Shown: positions 1 through 7,637 of the stretch, piece by piece
How positions within the stretch are numbered: position 1 is the first letter of the stretch
Layout of the letters: each line of letters starts with the position of its first letter
DNA from: an uncultured Verrucomicrobiota bacterium
GTDB taxonomy: Bacteria > Verrucomicrobiota > Verrucomicrobiae > Opitutales > Opitutaceae
Direction of reading: 5' to 3'
Assembly (NCBI GenBank): GCA_946482165.1
Contig: CAMLQS010000174.1
Span: 1-10,230 of the forward strand
DNA length: 10,230 nucleotides
The notes under the pieces: generated by a model
Told to the model about the DNA's origin: nothing
The model's database searches: none
Seen by the model: the letters and a program-made list of their open reading frames with translations, nothing else
Position numbers and translations under genes: made by a program

Positions 1-3000
1 GGCGTGGCCGTCGTGGCGACCGTCAGGTAAGGCCCGCCGCTCGTGAGCGAACGCCGGACGATATAACCCGACGCATTCGCCGGCGCGCTCCACGCGAGCG
101 AGACTTGGTTGACGCCCGCCGTGGGCGTGACGACCGGAGCGGCCGGGGCGCTCAACGACCCCGGGATGGACACGGAAACCTGGCTGCCGTCGTAAGTGAT
201 CACGGTGTCCGCCGGTCCATCGTTGGGAGCGCCCGCGCCGTGGGCGGGGGAAACCCAGACGACGCGGAAAGTCCGCTGCGCGAGCATGCCCGGAAAGCCG
301 CCTTGCCGGGCGCCCACGGTCAGCGTTCTGGTCGCGTCGTTCCAGGAAAAGGGAATGGTGGCGTAGTTGTTGCTCTCATACGCGTAGGAGTCGCCCTCGT
401 CTTCGTAGAGCGTGAATTGTCCGTCGGCGCCGCCATAGACGCGGAGCTCGATCGGATCGGCCGCCTTCTCCGTCGCGTATTGGAGCGACGGGCCAAACGG
501 CACGATGGATCCGGCGCGCACAAACAACGGCATAATGTCGAGCGGCGCGTGGGCCGTGATGGTCTGGCCGCCCGGTTGGGTTTCGCCGCTCCAAAAATTC
601 GTCCAGTTCACGCCCGCCGGCAGATAGACGGAACGCGTCGTCGCCTGCGGCGTGGTGACGGGGCACACGAGAAACGCCGGGCCGAACATGTGCTGGTCGG
701 AGATGGGCCGGACGGCGGGATCGCCCGGGAAATCCATCATCAGCGGACGGAGCGAGGTGTAGCGCTCGCTTGTGATTTTCCACGCCACCGAATAGTTGTA
801 GGGCAGCATGCGGTAGCGCAGATGGTCGAAGGCGAGCAGGTTGGTTTGCGTCGCCGGCAGCCAGTTCCACATCTCGGTGGCGCTCTGGTAACCGTGAATG
901 CGGAGGAGCGGACAGAAGGTGCTCCACTGAAACCAGCGGGTCAGCAGCTCGTTGTAATCGGACGAGGTATGTTGGTCCGAGGGGTGGAAGAAACCGGCGG
1001 TGTCGGTGGTCCAATACGGCTGCCCGGTGATCGAATAATTCAATCCGGCGGGGATCTGGCGGCGGAAGGTCGTCCAGTCGCCCTTGATGTCGCCGGACCA
1101 AACCGCCGCGCCGTAGCGCTGCTGACCGGGATAACTGGAACGTGAAAGGATGACCACGCGCTTGGACGTATCGGTCGCGCGCTGGCCCTCATAGGTCGCG
1201 CGGTTGGCGAAAAGCGGATAGGCGTTTCGCACGCGATTGGCCGAGCCGAGATAACACTGGCGTCCGCTCACCGAGTTGCCGTCGTCGCCGGGCTCGGTCG
1301 CATCCTGCCAAAAGCCGTCCGTGCCGATGCTGAAGAACGCGGAGTTCATGTAGTCCCAACGGAGGGAACGCACCGCCGGATTATAGACGTCCATCCAGGT
1401 AGTGCCGGGCAGGCGACCGTTTGGCATCGCGGCGAGCGCATCGCCTACGATGCCCTCGGGATTCGACCACACCGAGATCATGTATTTAAAATGATTCGCA
1501 TGGAGCTGGGAGATCATGCCAGCCGGATCGGGATAGTTGCTCGCGTCCCACTCGTAGGCGCCCCAGCCATGCGAGCCCCAGTATTGCCAGTCCTGGACGA
1601 TGTAATCGACGGGGATGTTCCGCGCGCGGAACTGGGTCGCGGCATCAAGAATTTGCGTCTGGCTGGAGTAGCGTTCGCGGCATTGCCAAAAGCCGTAGGC
1701 GGCCTTCGGGAACAGCGGAGCGTCGCCCGTCGCGTCGCGGTAGCCGGCGATGACCTGGTCGGCCGTCGGGCCGTAGAAAAAATAGTAGTCTATGGCGTCG
1801 CCCACTTCCGACCGGAAGGTCGTGGTGTCGCCCAGGGGCCGGGCGTAGATCTTCGCGTTGCTCCCGCCGCCGAGCAGCGTGACGGTGCAGGCGGTGCCGG
1901 CCGGCAGGGCGATCTTTCCGCTGATGGTGTAGGGCACCCAGGTGTTGGTGATGGACGCGACGGTTTGCCCGTTCACCCGCACGCCGATGAGACCGCTGAG
2001 ATTCCCGTCTTTGACGATGAACACATAATCGCCCGCGGCGCCCGTGGTGAAGGTGCCGCTGCCGGAGGTGAGCGCGACCTGGTTGTCCGCCGGATTGAAT
2101 TCCGTGAGCGCGGCGTTGTTCCAAAGCACACCGTAGCCGTAACTCGACACCACCATCGGGATGGCGATCTGCGTGTTCACCTGCCGGAGTTGTTGCGGTA
2201 TGCCGCGCCAGTTCCAGATGCCCTCCTGATATTGGCCGAGGCCGTAGAGAAACTCGTCGCCGGGGCTGTTGAAGATCTGCTGGGGCTGGTAGGCCGACTC
2301 GCCGTTCACCGTGGCGGGGTTCATCTTCTTCCCGCCATCCGCAGGCTCCTCGAGCAGCAGCTTGTCGGCCGCGTCGAAGAATTGCAGCGCGCCGGTGGCC
2401 TTGTTGACGACGACCTTCGTCTTGGTGGTGGCCACGGTAACCGCGCTGGCGGATTGGATGACCTGAAACGTCGCCGCGGGCCAAGTTTGCTTCGTCACGA
2501 AGGTTTGCCCGGTCGGCAGCGTGGCCGTGGGCGAATACATCACGCGGATGACGCTGTCGGAACAGACGGTCAGCTTCAGCTTGCCCGGTGACATCGTCAG
2601 CGTGGCGCCGTCGGCATCCGACTGGACCGAGACCACGGGAATGTTGTTCGAGGGCACGACCACCGGTGCCGCGGTCAGCACATCGGCGAGGGTCGGTCCC
2701 ATCCGCACCTCGTCAAAAAGGGAGCTGAAACCGCTCCAGTTCGCGAATTGAAGTCGGCTGATGTTGCGCAGATCGAGGCCCGTGGCCGTGGTCCCGCCGG
2801 ACGGATCGCCGACGCCCCCCAGCAGCGGGTCCTTCCAGACCGTGACGGCGTCCGACCCGGCCGAGCTGCCCAAATCGATCCGGACGAGAAAGAGATGCGT
2901 GCCGGTATCCACCGCGGCACCCGAGCTCAGGTTGTAATTCGCGGCCGAGCTGGCGTTCACCTGAAACCCCAGACCCGTGCCGTTCACGATTCCGATCGAG

Positions 3001-3476
3001 AGCGCCTTGGTCGTGTCGGCGCCGTTCCCGCCCAGCTCGAGGCAAGACCAGTTAAAAAGGCTATTTCCGCCAAATCGGGCAAGGAAGCTGATATAAACCG
3101 TGCCGCTCGCGGACGAGGACAGGGCATTGGCCGCGGGAGCATCGAAGAGCCGGCTCACTCGATTTTGGTTCGCCAGAACCAAGGCGCCACCCGTCGGCGC
3201 GCCGTAGTGGAAATCGGAGTAGCTCAACGACGCGCCCTGAACGGTTCCAGCGCCTGTGCTTTGGAGCCAGGAGCCGGTGAACCCCGTCAACGCGGGGCCC
3301 TGGTTGCCCAACGCGGCCCCGCTGGCGTATTCACCGTTCACCGACGCCGTTCCGGTGAGAAAAGCGTCTTGGACGAGAGGGGCGGCGTTGGTGGACGATG
3401 TCGCGGTGAGCGCGGCGAGCAGCGCTACTCCAGCGAGCAACAGAGTTGCCGGCCGGGCGGAAAGGGATCGGTTCAT
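1..3476 (-). CDS. Secreted GH31 glycosidase (alpha-xylosidase-like), 3' end outside the window
   Basis: The reading frame is open from ATG at 3476 to the left edge (1158 codons, no stop), so the C terminus is missing. Residues 1-31 are a signal peptide (hydrophobic 11-25, likely cleavage near TNA-AP). Residues 36-267 are a jelly-roll-like domain paralogous to the protein encoded at 3590-4483. Residues 280-470 are the GH31 N-terminal beta-sandwich, interrupted at about 470-550 by a PA14-like insertion. The TIM barrel follows from YGFWQCRERY (594-603). D725 in GFWQDATEP matches the GH31 nucleophile and D796 in VWSGDIKG the acid/base. Their spacing of 71 residues is normal for the family. Beta-sandwich and DUF5110-like regions follow (YEDEGDSYAYE near residue 1015), then an Fn3 domain from about 1104. 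GH31 enzymes hydrolyse alpha-linked glycosides with retention. The YGFWQ-RERY and WxDATEP pattern plus the PA14 insertion resemble xyloglucan alpha-xylosidases, but alpha-glucosidase activity is possible. No Shine-Dalgarno is seen. The family call is firm; the substrate is inferred. Confidence 0.93.
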   Translation of the reverse strand, partial: MNRSLSARPATLLLAGVALLAALTATSSTNAAPLVQDAFLTGTASVNGEYASGAALGNQGPALTGFTGSWLQSTGAGTVQGASLSYSDFHYGAPTGGALVLANQNRVSRLFDAPAANALSSSASGTVYISFLARFGGNSLFNWSCLELGGNGADTTKALSIGIVNGTGLGFQVNASSAANYNLSSGAAVDTGTHLFLVRIDLGSSAGSDAVTVWKDPLLGGVGDPSGGTTATGLDLRNISRLQFANWSGFSSLFDEVRMGPTLADVLTAAPVVVPSNNIPVVSVQSDADGATLTMSPGKLKLTVCSDSVIRVMYSPTATLPTGQTFVTKQTWPAATFQVIQSASAVTVATTKTKVVVNKATGALQFFDAADKLLLEEPADGGKKMNPATVNGESAYQPQQIFNSPGDEFLYGLGQYQEGIWNWRGIPQQLRQVNTQIAIPMVVSSYGYGVLWNNAALTEFNPADNQVALTSGSGTFTTGAAGDYVFIVKDGNLSGLIGVRVNGQTVASITNTWVPYTISGKIALPAGTACTVTLLGGGSNAKIYARPLGDTTTFRSEVGDAIDYYFFYGPTADQVIAGYRDATGDAPLFPKAAYGFWQCRERYSSQTQILDAATQFRARNIPVDYIVQDWQYWGSHGWGAYEWDASNYPDPAGMISQLHANHFKYMISVWSNPEGIVGDALAAMPNGRLPGTTWMDVYNPAVRSLRWDYMNSAFFSIGTDGFWQDATEPGDDGNSVSGRQCYLGSANRVRNAYPLFANRATYEGQRATDTSKRVVILSRSSYPGQQRYGAAVWSGDIKGDWTTFRRQIPAGLNYSITGQPYWTTDTAGFFHPSDQHTSSDYNELLTRWFQWSTFCPLLRIHGYQSATEMWNWLPATQTNLLAFDHLRYRMLPYNYSVAWKITSERYTSLRPLMMDFPGDPAVRPISDQHMFGPAFLVCPVTTPQATTRSVYLPAGVNWTNFWSGETQPGGQTITAHAPLDIMPLFVRAGSIVPFGPSLQYATEKAADPIELRVYGGADGQFTLYEDEGDSYAYESNNYATIPFSWNDATRTLTVGARQGGFPGMLAQRTFRVVWVSPAHGAGAPNDGPADTVITYDGSQVSVSIPGSLSAPAAPVVTPTAGVNQVSLAWSAPANASGYIVRRSLTSGGPYLTVATTAT
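2676..3371 (-). repeat. Jelly-roll-like domain, copy A (inside the GH31 gene)
   Basis: Codons 36-267 of the GH31 gene align almost end to end with codons 38-268 of the neighbouring PEP-CTERM gene, about 1.0 kb away in the same orientation. Shared blocks include LQSTG-GTVQ, LVLAN-NRVSRLFD, SFLARFGGN, GGVGDP-GG and ATGLDLR. By eye more than half of the positions are identical. This is a direct duplication of a LamG/concanavalin-like beta-sandwich domain. Confidence 0.9.
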
Positions 3477-3527
3477 GAGATGAGTAGGCACGAAGCGGAA
3501 GGCGTGTGGCGGAAGTCGAACGGAGCG

Positions 3528-3559
3528 AAAAAAGCCCCTCCCCGAACCGGGCGAGGGGC
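3528..3559 (-). terminator. Intrinsic terminator after the 3590-4483 PEP-CTERM gene
   Basis: Read on the minus strand this is GCCCCTC, then an inner CCCG-GTT-CGGG hairpin, then GAGGGGC, followed at once by six T. The outer stem is 7 bp and perfect (3534-3540 with 3553-3559), and the T-run is the complement of the A-run at 3528-3533. It starts about 30 bases after the PEP-CTERM stop codon and ends only 51 bases before the GH31 start codon. Most transcripts from upstream should therefore end before GH31. Confidence 0.88.
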
Positions 3560-3589
3560 CTTGATAAACGAAACGGCAAGGCCGGCGCG

Positions 3590-4483
3590 TCAGGCCCTGC
3601 GCCGGCGGCGAGCAAGCGCGAGCCCGATGCAGGCGGAGCCAGCCAGGAGCGCGGCGCTTGAGGGTTCCGGCACGGCGGTCACATCTTGAAGCGACGTGCC
3701 GATGCGCACCTCGTCGTAAATCGAGCTCGATCCGCTGAAGTTTCCGAACTGCATGCGGCTGACGGCCCGTAGATCCAGGCCCGTGGCGGAAACGCCGCCC
3801 GTCGGATCGCCGACCCCGCCAAGGACGGGGTCGACCCACAGGGTCACCGAGTCCGAGGCGGCCGTGCTGCTGAATCCGATCTTCAGCACAAACGTGTAGG
3901 TCTGGTTGGGGACGACCGCGGGGCTGGAAATGAAGAAGTTGCTGCCGCTGTTTACCTTAAATCCGATGCCGGTCGAGTTGAGGATGCCTACGCTCAGCGC
4001 CCGGGTGTTGTCATTGCCATCCCCGCCCAACTCGAAGGACGAGAAATTGAAACCGGCGTTGCCACCGAATCGCGCGAGAAAGCTCACGTAAACGGTGCCC
4101 GTCGAGGTCGTGCCCATCAGCGAGGTGACCGACGAGTCGAACAAGCGGGAAACACGATTGCCGTTTGCGAGCACGAGCGAGCCGCCGATAGGCGTGTCGA
4201 ATTCGGTCGGAGCGTAGCTCGTTGATAGAGAGGAGGCCTGGACCGTGCCGCCTCCCGTGCTTTGCAGCCAAGTGCCGGTGAACCCGGCCTGGGTCGGATT
4301 CTGGGTGCCAAGGGTCGCGCCACTGGTGTATTCGCCGGCGGACGGCGTCGCCCCCGTGAGGAAGGCTTCGTGGACGATCGTGGCGGCGACGGCGTGGGAT
4401 ATCAGGGACTGCGCGATGACGAGGGCTGCGGCCCCGGTCAGAATCCGTGTGGTCACGGATGTAAGGGTTAGCGAAGGTTTCAT
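3590..4483 (-). CDS. PEP-CTERM surface protein with one LamG-like jelly-roll domain
   Basis: The product is 297 aa. I chose the ATG at 4483 because it begins a clear signal peptide (residues 1-33, hydrophobic 17-28, cleavage near AVA-A). The frame is open up to an ATG at 4702, but that extension is Arg-rich and would bury the signal. Residues 38-268 form a beta-rich domain without cysteines, paralogous to the N terminus of the adjacent GH31 enzyme. Residues 271-297 are a textbook PEP-CTERM signal: VPEPSSAALLAG, a hydrophobic helix, then RRRRRA. Such tails are recognised and cleaved by exosortase, which places the protein on the envelope or in extracellular matrix. No exosortase is encoded here. 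No enzymatic residues are evident, and the fold suggests carbohydrate binding or a structural role (inference). An intrinsic terminator follows. The start lacks a Shine-Dalgarno and sits in an A-rich context (CCAAAATGAA). Confidence 0.93.
   Translation of the reverse strand: MKPSLTLTSVTTRILTGAAALVIAQSLISHAVAATIVHEAFLTGATPSAGEYTSGATLGTQNPTQAGFTGTWLQSTGGGTVQASSLSTSYAPTEFDTPIGGSLVLANGNRVSRLFDSSVTSLMGTTSTGTVYVSFLARFGGNAGFNFSSFELGGDGNDNTRALSVGILNSTGIGFKVNSGSNFFISSPAVVPNQTYTFVLKIGFSSTAASDSVTLWVDPVLGGVGDPTGGVSATGLDLRAVSRMQFGNFSGSSSIYDEVRIGTSLQDVTAVPEPSSAALLAGSACIGLALARRRRRA
3680..4372 (-). repeat. Jelly-roll-like domain, copy B (PEP-CTERM gene)
   Basis: This is the second copy of the duplicated domain described at 2676-3371. 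It corresponds to codons 38-268 and stops immediately before the PEP-CTERM tail. In copy A the homology ends at the same point and the GH31 enzyme begins after a short proline-containing linker (AAPVVVPSNN). Confidence 0.9.
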
Positions 4484-4499
4484 TTTGGATTTTGAGGAT

Positions 4500-4530
4500 G
4501 AGGAGGTCCCAACAGGGCTGAGTTCTCCTC
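4500..4530 (-). promoter_or_regulatory. Possible leader hairpin before the 4483 start codon
   Basis: On the minus strand GAGGAG (4525-4530) can pair with CTCCTC (4500-4505), with a CCC-TGTT-GGG helix inside the loop. The 5' arm contains the only Shine-Dalgarno-like GGAGG in this leader, about 40 bases from the start, which is too far to act directly. The hairpin ends 16 bases before the ATG. It may influence translation or RNA stability, but a 6-bp stem could also be chance in GC-rich DNA. Confidence 0.25.
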
Positions 4531-4663
4531 CCGCACACGTGCCGTCCCGCCTCAAAACCCGCCAAAGTAAGCGGCCCGCGGGCAAAATATTTGGAGACGC
4601 TGGTCGTTTCCGGCGACCCAGGTGGGCGCGCGGGTCCCTCCGCGAGCGGTTTGTCATCCGACA

Positions 4664-4695
4664 GGCTTCCAAGCCACGGGCGCAGGGACGCGCCC
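4664..4695 (-). terminator. Tandem hairpins after the kinase gene, weak terminator candidate
   Basis: Sixteen bases after the kinase stop, on the minus strand, there is a perfect 6-bp hairpin GGGCGC-GTCCCT-GCGCCC (4678-4695). Two bases later comes a second short hairpin, GGCTTGGAAGCC (4664-4675). No T-run follows either, so this is not a canonical intrinsic terminator. Position alone makes it a candidate for ending the sigma-kinase transcript. Confidence 0.25.
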
Positions 4696-4711
4696 CCGCC
4701 ACCTTTCGGAC

Positions 4712-6949
4712 TCAATCCCCGATCGTTTCGATCAAGCCGATCGCCTCGCGCACAAGGACATGCGCATAGGCCCAATCGAACCAGTAGCCTGTTTCCACGG
4801 AACCCCGATCAAGCGGGCGTTTGAATCTGTTCTCGATCAAAACACGGCTGGCATTCAGGTGGGCGCGCGCCTCTTCGGCACGGCCGAGCTTATGGTTGGC
4901 CATTGCCAAAACCGTGCGGGCGATGGTGGTCGGCATGACATTGGGAGGCTTCACCGAAAGGGCATGCTCACCCCAAGCCACGCTGCCGGCGTAGTCACCT
5001 TGTCGATACTGCCAGAGCGCGAGCGCCGTCGGCATCCACTCCACGGTTTCGCCTTGGGCAGGGCGTTCTCGCACCAGATCCATGGCGTGGAGCGCCGCCG
5101 GCGCGATCTTGTCCAAGGTCTTCCCATCCGCCGGCAACAGCAGGGTGGCGCGCAGAAGGCGTTCCACCGTGCCCCTGTTCTTTGTCGAACCCAATTCGGC
5201 GATGGTCGCCGCCCGAAAATCCTCGAACCCGGCCGTGTCGCCGCTCTCGGCCAGGGCGACACCGCAAGACAGGTAATCGGACGTGACCCAATCCCACTTC
5301 TTGTCCCAGCCCTCCAGCTTGTTCATCTTCAAAAGCACGGAGAACCGCGCCGCCGCCTTGGCCCACTGCCCGTGCAAGGCCGCGTATTCTCCGCTCCAAC
5401 GAAACGCCTCCACCCCGTCCAGGCTAGGGCGTGGAGGAGGCGTCTTGATCTCGCTCAACAAGGCATCCGCCTCCGCCAATTTCTTTTTCCCGACCAACAT
5501 CGCCGCCTGGGCGATTTTTTCACGGTCTTCTGCCTGTTGTCGCATCAACGCCTGATCCCGTTCCGCCTGTTCGGCGATCACGCGCAACTTCTCCTGCTGG
5601 CGAAGAGCCGCGCGCTCCCTGACGAACAGCCGGCTGGAGACGGTGATGCCGGCGAGCAGCGTGACAAAAACCACCAGGCCGGCTGCGAAAACCGTCTGGT
5701 TCCGTCGCACGAGCTTGCGGAAGCGGTAGAGGCGATCCGGCGGCCGGGCCACCACGGGTTCATTCCTGAGAAACCGCTGAATGTCGGCGGCGAGGCCGTT
5801 GACCGTTCCGTATCGCCTTGTGCGATCCTTCTCCAGCGCCCTCAAGATGATCCAATCCAAATCCCCTTTCAGCTGCGAAACGAGCTGCGCGGGGCCGGTG
5901 CGCAGGTTCCGGGCGACCGCATCGAGTTCGGCCGCCGGCAAAGTCGTGAGGAGAGCCGAAGGCCGGGGCGGCTCGACTTCCCGCAGCGTGCGACGCATGG
6001 CGTCCAATCCGTCCGCCGCGAGCGCCTTCGCGTCAAAGGGCGGCTTTCCCGTCAGCAGTTCATAAAGCAAGGCCCCCAAGCTGTAGATGTCGCTGCGGGT
6101 ATCCACATCCACGCCGCCGCCCGCGGCCTGTTCCGGGCTCATGTAGGCCGGTGTGCCGATCATCAGTTCCCGGGTGCCGAAGGAAGCCGTATCGCCCCAC
6201 CGGCCGGCAGTGGCCTTGGCGATGCCGAAGTCGATCACCCGGGGAACCGGTTTTTCGTCCTGCACCGTCACCAGCACATTCGAGGGTTTTATGTCCCGGT
6301 GAATGACGCCCTTTTGATGCGCGTGCTGAATGGCGCCGCAGACTTGGACGAACAGATCCAGCCGGTGCGCGACACCGAGTTTGTTCGCGTCGCAGAATTC
6401 CGTGATTCGCGTCCCGCGCACCAGCTCCATCACGAAATAAGGGCGGCCCGAGGAGGTCGCCCCGGCGTCAAACACGCGGGCGATATTCGGGTGGTCCATC
6501 ATCGCCAGCGCCTGCCGCTCCACATCGAAGCGGGCGATGACGTCGCGGGTGTCCATGCCGAGCTTGATGATCTTGAGGGCGACCTCGCGTTTCACCGGCT
6601 CGCTCTGCCGCGCCAGATAAACGACGCCACCGCCGCCCTCGCCCAACTTCCGCACCAGTCGATACCGGCCGATCTGCGTGTCGATATCGTCGGCCTGCAA
6701 GCGCTCGGTTTCGAGCCAGTCGTCGGACGCCATATCCCGCAGCTCCCCCGCGGAGAGGGCCAGATCGGAAAAACCTCGGGCGAAGAAACCCTCGGCGCTG
6801 GCATGGGCTGCGATCAGCGCGTCCACCGCCGCGCGCAGCTCCGCGTCGTCGCCGCAGGACTGCTCCAGAAAAAACGTCCTCTGGCGCAAGTCGCCGATTT
6901 GATGCGCGGCATAGAACACTGCGTCCACCTGTTGTTTTGAAACGTTCAT
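4712..6949 (-). CDS. Transmembrane Ser/Thr protein kinase with TPR-like C-terminal domain
   Basis: The product is 745 aa. Residues 1-92 are the N-terminal segment usual in this kinase type, with an EQSCGDDAELRAAVDALIAAH-like helical stretch at 29-49. The Hanks-type kinase domain covers about 95-395. It has a glycine loop GEGGGG (103-108), VALK lysine K126, the catalytic loop HRDIKPSN (D219), DFG (240-242) and SPEQ (271-274) in the activation segment. All key catalytic residues are present, so it should be active. ALEKDRTRRY-GTVNGL followed by EPVVARPPDRLYRF is a typical end for these kinases. One membrane helix lies at about 418-437, followed by a charged, Gln/Glu-rich coiled coil (443-480) and helical TPR-like repeats to the end, probably extracytoplasmic or periplasmic. 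The start is 55 bases after the sigma-factor stop on the same strand, suggesting co-transcription. The kinase could phosphorylate the sigma factor or its partners (inference). No PASTA domain is present. Confidence 0.95.
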   Translation of the reverse strand: MNVSKQQVDAVFYAAHQIGDLRQRTFFLEQSCGDDAELRAAVDALIAAHASAEGFFARGFSDLALSAGELRDMASDDWLETERLQADDIDTQIGRYRLVRKLGEGGGGVVYLARQSEPVKREVALKIIKLGMDTRDVIARFDVERQALAMMDHPNIARVFDAGATSSGRPYFVMELVRGTRITEFCDANKLGVAHRLDLFVQVCGAIQHAHQKGVIHRDIKPSNVLVTVQDEKPVPRVIDFGIAKATAGRWGDTASFGTRELMIGTPAYMSPEQAAGGGVDVDTRSDIYSLGALLYELLTGKPPFDAKALAADGLDAMRRTLREVEPPRPSALLTTLPAAELDAVARNLRTGPAQLVSQLKGDLDWIILRALEKDRTRRYGTVNGLAADIQRFLRNEPVVARPPDRLYRFRKLVRRNQTVFAAGLVVFVTLLAGITVSSRLFVRERAALRQQEKLRVIAEQAERDQALMRQQAEDREKIAQAAMLVGKKKLAEADALLSEIKTPPPRPSLDGVEAFRWSGEYAALHGQWAKAAARFSVLLKMNKLEGWDKKWDWVTSDYLSCGVALAESGDTAGFEDFRAATIAELGSTKNRGTVERLLRATLLLPADGKTLDKIAPAALHAMDLVRERPAQGETVEWMPTALALWQYRQGDYAGSVAWGEHALSVKPPNVMPTTIARTVLAMANHKLGRAEEARAHLNASRVLIENRFKRPLDRGSVETGYWFDWAYAHVLVREAIGLIETIGD

Positions 6950-7004
6950 GCTCGGTTCATGACGCGACGCGTCCAGGGAGTCGCCGCGGCCGCCGCCGTC
7001 GGAA

Positions 7005-7565
7005 TCACTCGTGGGATCGGATCCATTGGAACAACCATGCTTTGGCGCAGGCCCACTCCCGCTCGACCGTGCGTTCGCCGAGGCCCAGGACCTGCGCGGC
7101 TTCTTGCGTGGTCAGACCGCCGAAAAATTTCAGCTCCACGATGCGGCCCTGCTTCGGGTCCACCGCTTCCAGCGCCTTTACGGCGTCGTCGATGAGCAGG
7201 ATTTTTTCGTCCGGCGCGGCTTCCTTGATTTCGTGCTCCGCGATGTTCAGCCGCACCTGCCCCCCGCCATGCTTCAGTCGCGATTTCCTTCGCGCCTTCT
7301 GGATCAGAATGCGCCGCATGGCGTGGGCGGCTGCGCCGAAAAAGTGGGCCCGATTTTGCCAGTTCCGGTCTCCGCTTCCCACCAGCTCCAGCCACGCTTC
7401 ATGAACCAGCGCGGTCGGCTGCAAGGTCTGCTGCGAGGACTCCCGCGCCATGCGGGCTGCCGCCACCTTGCGAAGCTCGCCGTATATCAACGGCAGCAAG
7501 TCGTCGGAGGCATGACGCTCGCCCCGCGCGAGGGCTTCGAGGATAACCGTGATTTCGTTGTTCAT
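7005..7565 (-). CDS. ECF-type RNA polymerase sigma factor (TIGR02999-like)
   Basis: The product is 186 aa. The ATG at 7565 (MNNEITVILEALARGE) gives the usual N terminus for this family. An in-frame upstream ATG at 7724 would add 53 residues with no family resemblance. The sigma-2 region is at about 5-95 and includes LLPLIYGELRKVAAARM, LQPTALVHEAWLEL and NRAHFFGAAAHAMRRILI, a highly typical core for this group. Sigma-4 is at about 122-182, with a helix-turn-helix LTTQEAAQVLGLGERTVERE (151-170) for -35 recognition. No anti-sigma factor is encoded nearby; instead a Ser/Thr kinase follows on the same strand. ECF groups lacking anti-sigma factors and paired with Hanks kinases are known to be controlled by phosphorylation in some cases (general knowledge). 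Its target promoters cannot be read from this window. The start has no Shine-Dalgarno. Confidence 0.95.
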   Translation of the reverse strand: MNNEITVILEALARGERHASDDLLPLIYGELRKVAAARMARESSQQTLQPTALVHEAWLELVGSGDRNWQNRAHFFGAAAHAMRRILIQKARRKSRLKHGGGQVRLNIAEHEIKEAAPDEKILLIDDAVKALEAVDPKQGRIVELKFFGGLTTQEAAQVLGLGERTVEREWACAKAWLFQWIRSHE

Positions 7566-7637
7566 CGCAGCGTGGACGTCGTGCACGGGGAGGCGCCAGT
7601 GGCACGGCGAATGATGTGACCACGTTTTTTCCCGGTG

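Larger units (their letters stand above)
4484..4711 (-). promoter_or_regulatory. Intergenic region between kinase and PEP-CTERM genes, probable promoter region
   Basis: These 228 bases lie between two same-strand genes of unrelated function. They contain a perfect 10-bp palindrome GCCCGCGGGC at 4574-4583, directly next to an AT island (AAAATATTT, 4584-4592) that stands out in GC-rich surroundings. This is the best candidate promoter/operator zone for the 4483 gene, about 90-110 bases upstream of its ATG. I see no convincing -35/-10 pair, so exact elements are not assigned. Confidence 0.3.

Noticed and set aside
105..2591. Long plus-strand frames (105-1145, 1491-2591) opposite the GH31 gene
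   Set aside because: They are Arg/Gly-rich shadow frames. The opposite strand encodes a continuous GH31 protein with signal peptide and catalytic residues.
3477..4483. Idea that the PEP-CTERM gene and GH31 are one gene split by a frameshift
   Set aside because: Each has its own signal peptide, the first has a complete PEP-CTERM tail and stop, and an intrinsic terminator lies between them. They are paralogues, not fragments.
4484..4702. N-terminal extension of the jelly-roll PEP-CTERM protein to the ATG at 4702
   Set aside because: It would add 73 Arg-rich residues in front of a clean signal peptide; the internal ATG at 4483 fits secretion.
4622..6940. A 772-codon plus-strand open frame opposite the kinase
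   Set aside because: It is exactly antisense to a kinase with all catalytic motifs. The translation is Arg/His/Gln-rich with no family resemblance, an artefact of high GC at third codon positions.
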